The notes under the pieces are model-generated. The model saw only the letters and a program-made list of their open reading frames with translations. It was not told the origin of the DNA and did not search any database. Below, in pieces: positions 58,823 through 64,000 of a stretch of DNA of 64,000 nucleotides; the stretch's first letter is position 1; the number at the start of each line of letters is the position of its first letter. Position numbers and translations under genes: made by a program. The DNA is from Linanthus parryae. Its lineage: Eukaryota > Streptophyta > Magnoliopsida > Ericales > Polemoniaceae. Location: the NCBI GenBank assembly GCA_023055425.1, contig JALGPY010000007.1, positions 20,408,001 to 20,472,000 on the forward strand, read 5' to 3'.

Positions 58823-59307
58823 TAGGGATGGCAATTGGGTCCGATCCGATATCCGACATGATCCGACCCTAATGGAGCAGATTCGATCCGATCCGTTTAT
58901 AAATGGATCGGATATGGATCACAAAGGTTTTGTGATCCGTGAAACCCGATCCGATCCGATTAGGTTATCATACTTAATAAATTCAATAATATACATGTAT
59001 TAATATAATTACATATATACTTTTTACCATCTTTACTTTAGATAATGTCCTAAATTTAATAAATCTATATTTTTATTGTGAATAAATTGATAAAATTATA
59101 GATGTAATGTGTATCTTAATTCAATTTTGATTTTGAATCATAATAATTTTAGGTCGTATGAACTAAAAATATTGTCCACCATGATCCGATGGATAATCCG
59201 ATTCGAATCCGGCAAAATCCGGTCCGAATCCGATCCGATCCGAAACTTTATGGATCGGATCAGGATTTAGGCAGATCCGATCCAAACCCGATCCGTTGCC
59301 ATCCCTA
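58823..59307. mobile_element. hAT MITE with 8-bp target duplication
   Basis: 485 bp with ends TAGGGATGGCAA and TTGCCATCCCTA, flanked by the perfect 8-bp repeat ggtggatt (58815-58822, 59308-59315), as hAT elements produce. The subterminal regions are packed with GATCC/GGATC words and the centre is AT-rich. Non-coding. Confidence 0.92.
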
Positions 59308-59718
59308 GGTGGATTATTTGAGGTACGTGCAAGTTGACTCGGACACTGTAGTTATTCAAAAAAAAAAATTACGTCGTTGTGGAATACATCGTTGATAGTG
59401 TTGGGATATGATTGGGGCTGTTTGGATGAGCTGAACATGGGACCTCATGTAATGGATCCAAACACTTTATCACTGTGATAACCCAAAATTGTGTAAAAAG
59501 AACCATAAATTACTTTACGAAGTTTGGAATTTTGCCAAAAAAAATCGATTTCCGCCGAAAAATCCGGATATCCGCTTGAAGATCCGGAAATCCGGATTTC
59601 AAATCAGAATTGCGGATATTTTGGCGAAAATTCGGATTTTTTGTTTGGAGAGGATTATCTCAAATTTGTGACTTTTTAGTTCGTCTTTACTTACTCTCAT
59701 CCAAACAAGCCCATTGTC

Positions 59719-59893
59719 TCTTGGCGCAATGGTAGAGTTATCTTTGTGTGATAAGAAGGTCACGGGGTTCTAGTCGTTAAAATAGCATTTTTCTAAAATG
59801 CAAGGTAAGACTGTATACAATAGACCATAAAGTGAGTCCGACTCATCCCTGAATTCCACACATAATGGGAGCTTCGTGCACCGGACTGCCCTT
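59719..59893 (+). mobile_element. Au-type SINE
   Basis: 175 bp. The tRNA-like head has TTGGCGCAATGGTAGAGTTA (box A region) and GGTTCTAGTCG (box B). The tail has gtatacaatagaccataa and gggagcttcgtgcaccggac, the hallmark Au SINE 3' body. A short target repeat attgtc flanks it (59713-59718, 59894-59899). Diverged from consensus. Confidence 0.85.
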
Positions 59894-60291
59894 ATTGTCC
59901 TTTTGAACATGAGATTACAGGACGGACCCCTATCCAAACCAACGGTGTCTTGAAATTTGGCACACGAAATTTACTATTTGCAATTTGCCCTCCAATTGTA
60001 AGAGGAATAGTTTTGTCTCCCCGGAGGGTAGATTGCACAGACAAATTCACCAGCCGGTTTCTTCCCCAATTTTTTAGGTAGATTGCAAAAACAGAGCATA
60101 GTGGCGCACTGATGTACAACAAGTCAACCTTTGCTTCGTCTTCCAACTGAAACCAAACCCAACCCAGTGCGGTATGTCACTCTACCCACTATTTGCGGCT
60201 TTCCCCCACACAAAGGGACAAGTTTAAATCTTTCTTCTTTTAGCCTTTCTTTACTCACTAACTAATTGTTAGCTCATACATAAGAGGAACA
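59894..60291 (+). promoter_or_regulatory. Upstream region of the ABA4-like gene
   Basis: Contains no other gene. Pyrimidine-rich leader sequence (ctttcttcttttagcctttc) near 60225-60250 fits a 5' UTR. No unambiguous TATA box. Confidence 0.4.
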
Positions 60292-60375
60292 ATGACGATG
60301 ATGATGGAGAAAAATCAGAATCAAAATCACCACAATTCTCACTCTTGTTGCTGCAGTTGTTGTTCATTTCCCTAG
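60292..60375 (+). other. Upstream ORF (27 codons) before ABA4-like start
   Basis: An ATG at 60292 opens a small ORF with three further in-frame ATGs near its start, Asn/His then Cys-rich, closing with TAG at 60373-60375, only 11 nt before the main ATG at 60387. If the transcript starts upstream of it, it should reduce main-ORF initiation. Confidence 0.55.
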
Positions 60376-60386
60376 AGTCTTCTGCC

Positions 60387-62807
60387 ATGGCTCTCTGTTC
60401 CACCTTCTGCCATTCTTCAATCTCGAACAAGGTATGAGTTCTTTAAACTGCTGTAATTTGTCATCCTAAATTTTTAAGGTTCGTTGGATCTTTGTGGGTT
60501 TTTCTCAAATTTGTTCCTTTTTCAGTAATTCATATGTAGATTTGAATTGGGTTGTTGTTTCTTGATTGCCCCCTCTATTTTTTGTCCACATAGGCACTCA
60601 ACAGTTTTGTTTGAGGGTTGAGACCACCACTAAAAAAATGCTGCAAATAGTTTTGGTATATCCAAATCCAAGCATATAAGCTTTATACATTTCATCTTAA
60701 TTTTTTTAGGGTTGATTAGATCTTTGTGGGTATTGCCCAAATTTGTTCCTTTTTCGGTATTCATCTGTAGATATTGGTTTATTTGTTCTTTTATGAATTC
60801 GGTTGTTGTTTCTTTTCCTCTACATTTGCACTCAGCAATTGTGATTGAGGGTTGAGATCACCACTGAAATGTTGCAAATAGTTTTGGTAGACTCCAAGCA
60901 TATAAGGCTCTAAGCTGTATACATGTCATCCTAATTTTTTAGGGTTAATTAGATCTTTGTGGGTATTCTTCAAGCTTATTCCTTTTTCGTTGTGAATTGG
61001 GTTGTTGTTAATTGAATGCCCTCCTTTTGTTTCTGCACACACGCACTCAACAATCGTGTTTGAGGGTTTAGCCCATCACTAAAATCTCACTTTCCTGAAT
61101 TTTCCATCGGCTGGAGAATTTGCCGGCCGATGAGAACGAAAGTTATATGACTCCGTTATTCACGGAAGGAGGTGAATCGTAAAAGAGGTCACGCCTAAGA
61201 AGGTGAGCACTTTGCTCAGGGCCTCAAGGTGAACACTACTTTTACACAAACACTGAGAAGTGGTGAAATATTTGGATATGATAAAAGAATGTATTTACCA
61301 CTAGTGGCAGCAACGAAGATTGCCTTCCCTTTAGCCACGATGTGATTACCATCTGAACTCCGTGAGCTGCAAAATGCGGTTGGAAGAAGCAGAATATTTG
61401 TTGGAAGACGGAATGCTTCTTTGATCTATTGCGATGCAAAAGGTTGCTAAAGGTTGGCGGCCGTCCAGCTTTAACCTTCTACAAGGTGTGCATACATGTA
61501 CATCACTTTGATTGTAATGTTGCATTTAACCAATCTACTTGTCTTTCCACATACTGCTGCATCTATTCTATCATTGAGTGATGATTTATGTGATTGCAAT
61601 ACTCGAATAGTGTCTTCTTGAGAAGCAAAACAGCGCATTATAAGCGCCGTCAGAGAAGACACAAGCAGATTATGCAATTACATTTTTTTTTTCATTTCAT
61701 TAATAGATATTGCATAATTTGAGAAGACATGTAAATTGGTTGAGCCAATATTACAATAAAAAATACACACAAATGCATGGACACAGTGCAGGTCATATCC
61801 TTGTGTACATTAAGCAGTAATCAGCAGAGTTCCGTCCGTATTTTGTTTTCACAGTGGACAAGGGCGACTAAACAAGAGAAGCTATCCATTTTCAAAAAAT
61901 AAAAATAAAAATAAAATTCAATCCCTTCTGTGCGCACTTCAGAACTCAGGGTGCAGCTGAAGAAAAGTCTTTATCTTCTTTTTCGGTGCGGCTTGTACTG
62001 GATACTATTTTTTATATATTTTAAATTTCTGGAGGTTTTGCAGCTTCAGAGTTTGTGTGCAAGTATCCTACAGTCGTCATGCTAAAACTACAGAGATTTC
62101 AGATAATAATGATGATGGACTTCATGGTTTTAGGCACACTTTTTACATCCTTTTAGCATGTCACAGACTAAGATTAACACATTGAAGACATCGAGGACAT
62201 TGAGCGAAATCTTTGTTTTCTTAGGCATTTCCTCTTTTTTGATCCACCCTTCTTCCGGAAATGACGGATCCTCCTATCTCATTTGCCTCAACTCCTCTGA
62301 CAGATTAACACATTGAGCACATATATGTTGTGTGACCACTGTTTGGATTTCATGATTGTTTATGTTTGATTCCTTTTACTTGCAAGTTAAAGTTTGAGAG
62401 ACATGTTTATTGGGGATCCCTAGAATTTCTACCATGTGAGATGCTACTGAAGTTTATCAGTGTAACTTAGCTTTGAATGGGGATTTCTTAGAGCTATGGC
62501 TTTTTAAATCAAAGAAATAGCGTATAGCTCCCAAATGAGTGATAGGTTAGGGGGGCTTATCTCACCCTCAAATGCTTCTCACTGCAGATCAACTCCCCAA
62601 GTTTGGTCACTAGAGCATCTTCTAGTCAGAGGTCCACTTTTGCTGTCAAAGCTAAAAGCACTCAACATATTGGCAAACGAGTTCCGGCGGCGATTACATC
62701 CAGGTTAAGCAATGAATGGAGTTTTATTGGAGGTTCAAGAATTATCATAGAACCAAAACTTCAGAGGTGCCGGTCTTTTATAAAGAGCCCTGGAGTGCGT
62801 GCTTCAT
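60387..62807 (+). CDS. ABA4: ABA4-like neoxanthin synthesis protein, 5' exons only
   Basis: Exon 1 60387-60431 (MALCSTFCHSSISNK) and exon 2 62588-62807 join in frame; a donor follows at 62808 and the gene runs out of the window. Together they give a Ser/Thr-rich chloroplast transit peptide. They end in WSFIGGSRI and SPGVRAS, which match the start of Arabidopsis ABA4 (At1g67080) as I recall it. Splitting the next codon at T|GG would give the Trp that follows there. ABA4 is a plastid membrane protein needed to make neoxanthin from violaxanthin, a precursor route to abscisic acid. Its transmembrane part lies beyond 64000 or in exons I could not find before it. A uORF ends 11 nt upstream. Intron 1 (2.2 kb) carries a threefold tandem repeat. 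Confidence 0.82.
60465..61090. repeat. Triplicated segment, 232-bp period, in ABA4 intron 1
   Basis: gatctttgtgggt occurs at 60487, 60719 and 60952. Each is followed by ttgttcctttttc-type sequence, gggttgttgtt, actcaacaattgtg-like words and gagggttgag. Three diverged direct copies. Confidence 0.88.
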
Positions 62808-63797
62808 GTATTCCTCTATTCCCTCTTCTTTTGCTGATAATTTACTACTAACTTAGTGTTAATTTGGCTATGTTATGTGCATGATCCTTTGACACATGAG
62901 AAATTTCACATAAGTTTACTCGGTGATATTCTTAGGGAACAGATTACCTTATGGTAGGTAGATGTCACAAAGCTGACAGATAGTTTTGCTAACAAGCAAT
63001 TCGTTATCTTTAGATCCTCACTAGGATGCCTTTTTTTATGAAATGAAGGCTTAAGATTTGGGTTGGATAGTGAGTCAAATGAGCAGTGCTTCTTGTTATA
63101 ACTGTAGAGAATTCCCACTGTGGTACTTTCAGCCAACGGACTTGAGCAATACAAATCATGTTAACTCAGTGATCTGTTCTGCTAATTATTCTAGGTCAGC
63201 TACATGGCTCAGTTCCTCTCTATGTTATTTATTGTTTTCTTCAATTGGGGCACCCTTCGCAGGCACCGTCTTCAATTTTCTACATCAGAATACTAATTTG
63301 GTACTCTCTCCATCCCATTTATGTTGTCATGCTTTCGCAATATGTAAGTCTCAAAATTGTTGTCCTTTTTCTAAAAAGTTTAAACTTTTTCACTCCACTT
63401 CCCTATATGCCCTTTCTCTTTCTTACTTTTCACTTTCCAACAAAAAAAAAGTTAATTTATATGACGAAGGACAATTTAATAAATTTATTAAGTCAAAAGC
63501 GTCTCCTTAAACTTTGTGAAAAGTCCACCCAGACTATAATTTTGGGATGGATGGAGTTCTGTACTTGGTCGAACACCATTGTTCTCATTATGGATTCTTT
63601 GAAATTAGCAAAGCCAAACTGAATCTCGTAGTGTTCACGAGAATTTGACAAAGATTTTTACCCGGCATATCCCAAAATATTAGACTTTGATGTGGCTTGT
63701 ATGTTGAACTTTAAAGGGAATCATAGCCGTTGCAACTTTGCCAACCCCTTGATGTTATGCACTATGGAGATTATTCCAATGTAGACAACGACACGGC
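62808..63797. other. ABA4-like intron 2 (part)
   Basis: Follows the donor T|GTATTC. It contains a Stowaway-like MITE at 63304-63561 and no recognisable ABA4 exon 3. Confidence 0.5.
63302..63563. mobile_element. Stowaway-like MITE
   Basis: TA-flanked (63302-63303, 63562-63563). The left end CTCTCTCCATCCCA pairs with the right reverse complement ACTCCATCCATCCCA with a few extra bases at the right border. The subterminal region is rich in ctttt/aaaag as in this class. Confidence 0.6.
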
Positions 63798-64000
63798 CAG
63801 TGGCGGAGCCAGGAAATCAAGTCAGCCGGGGCACGATTTGCGAAGTCAAAAGTCAAAGTTAAAAGTCAAAGTCAACAGTCAAAAGACGTTATATTTCATA
63901 AGCAATTATACACACAAACATCAAATTAATAATGAATACAATACTCACAATTCCAATTTGTTCTTTTTTTTCGAAGAGACAATGAGTTTCTAATGGTAAA
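63798..64000 (+). mobile_element. Left end of a hAT-like element, truncated by the window
   Basis: Starts CAGTGGCGGAGCCAGGAAAT, a common hAT-type terminus in plants, followed by direct copies of an AAAGTCAAAGT-type subterminal word. The other end is outside the window. Confidence 0.5.

Noticed and set aside
59719..59790. tRNA-like sequence with box A and box B
   Set aside because: No cloverleaf or mature 3' end; the downstream body and flanking short repeat identify an Au-type SINE rather than a tRNA gene.

Overview
The window is plant nuclear DNA, most likely from a eudicot: genes with many short exons and long AT-rich introns, chloroplast-targeted proteins, and plant-type transposons (Ty3/gypsy Tat clade, L1 LINE with a C-terminal RNase H, Helitron with RPA genes, Au-type SINE, Stowaway/Tourist/hAT MITEs). 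Nothing bacterial or organellar was seen.

Four regions hold host genes. (1) 4269-10600, minus strand: a three-exon gene for a small conserved plant protein of unknown function. Its about 5 kb second intron carries a local duplication and a SINE. (2) 51012-58370, plus strand: an eight-exon monoacylglycerol lipase/caffeoylshikimate-esterase-like alpha/beta hydrolase with a complete Ser-Asp-His triad and one GC-AG intron. Its seventh intron holds a solo LTR packed with heat-shock elements. (3) 60292-beyond 64000, plus strand: the first two coding exons of an ABA4 (neoxanthin synthesis) gene, preceded by a 27-codon upstream ORF. (4) Gene-poor MITE-rich DNA at 1-4268.

Between them lies a nested transposon landscape. 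A 12.5 kb Tat-clade Ty3/gypsy element (12997-25497, minus strand, TSD tgtac) has similar LTRs (about 2% difference by hand count) but broken gag-pol frames. It carries a spliced-looking antisense gene with its own TATA box. At 28062-50904 sits an L1 LINE with long open ORF1 and ORF2, flanked by an about 15-bp target duplication, inserted about 100 bp upstream of the hydrolase start. Inside the last codons of LINE ORF2 a 17.2 kb Helitron (33549-50787, minus strand) is inserted precisely between A and T, with canonical ends (5' TC, 3' hairpin plus CTAG).

The Helitron is the most interesting object. Its helicase is a frameshifted C-terminal remnant with no Rep/HUH domain. It still carries a frame-perfect nine-exon RPA1-like gene, a second RPA C-terminal module, a complete two-domain B3 gene, an RNase H-fold gene lacking catalytic acids, and a small Lys-rich nuclear-type ORF. 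The hydrolase gene therefore has 22.9 kb of nested mobile DNA next to its start codon. Exon boundaries were worked out by hand from GT-AG sites and frame continuity and need transcript support.
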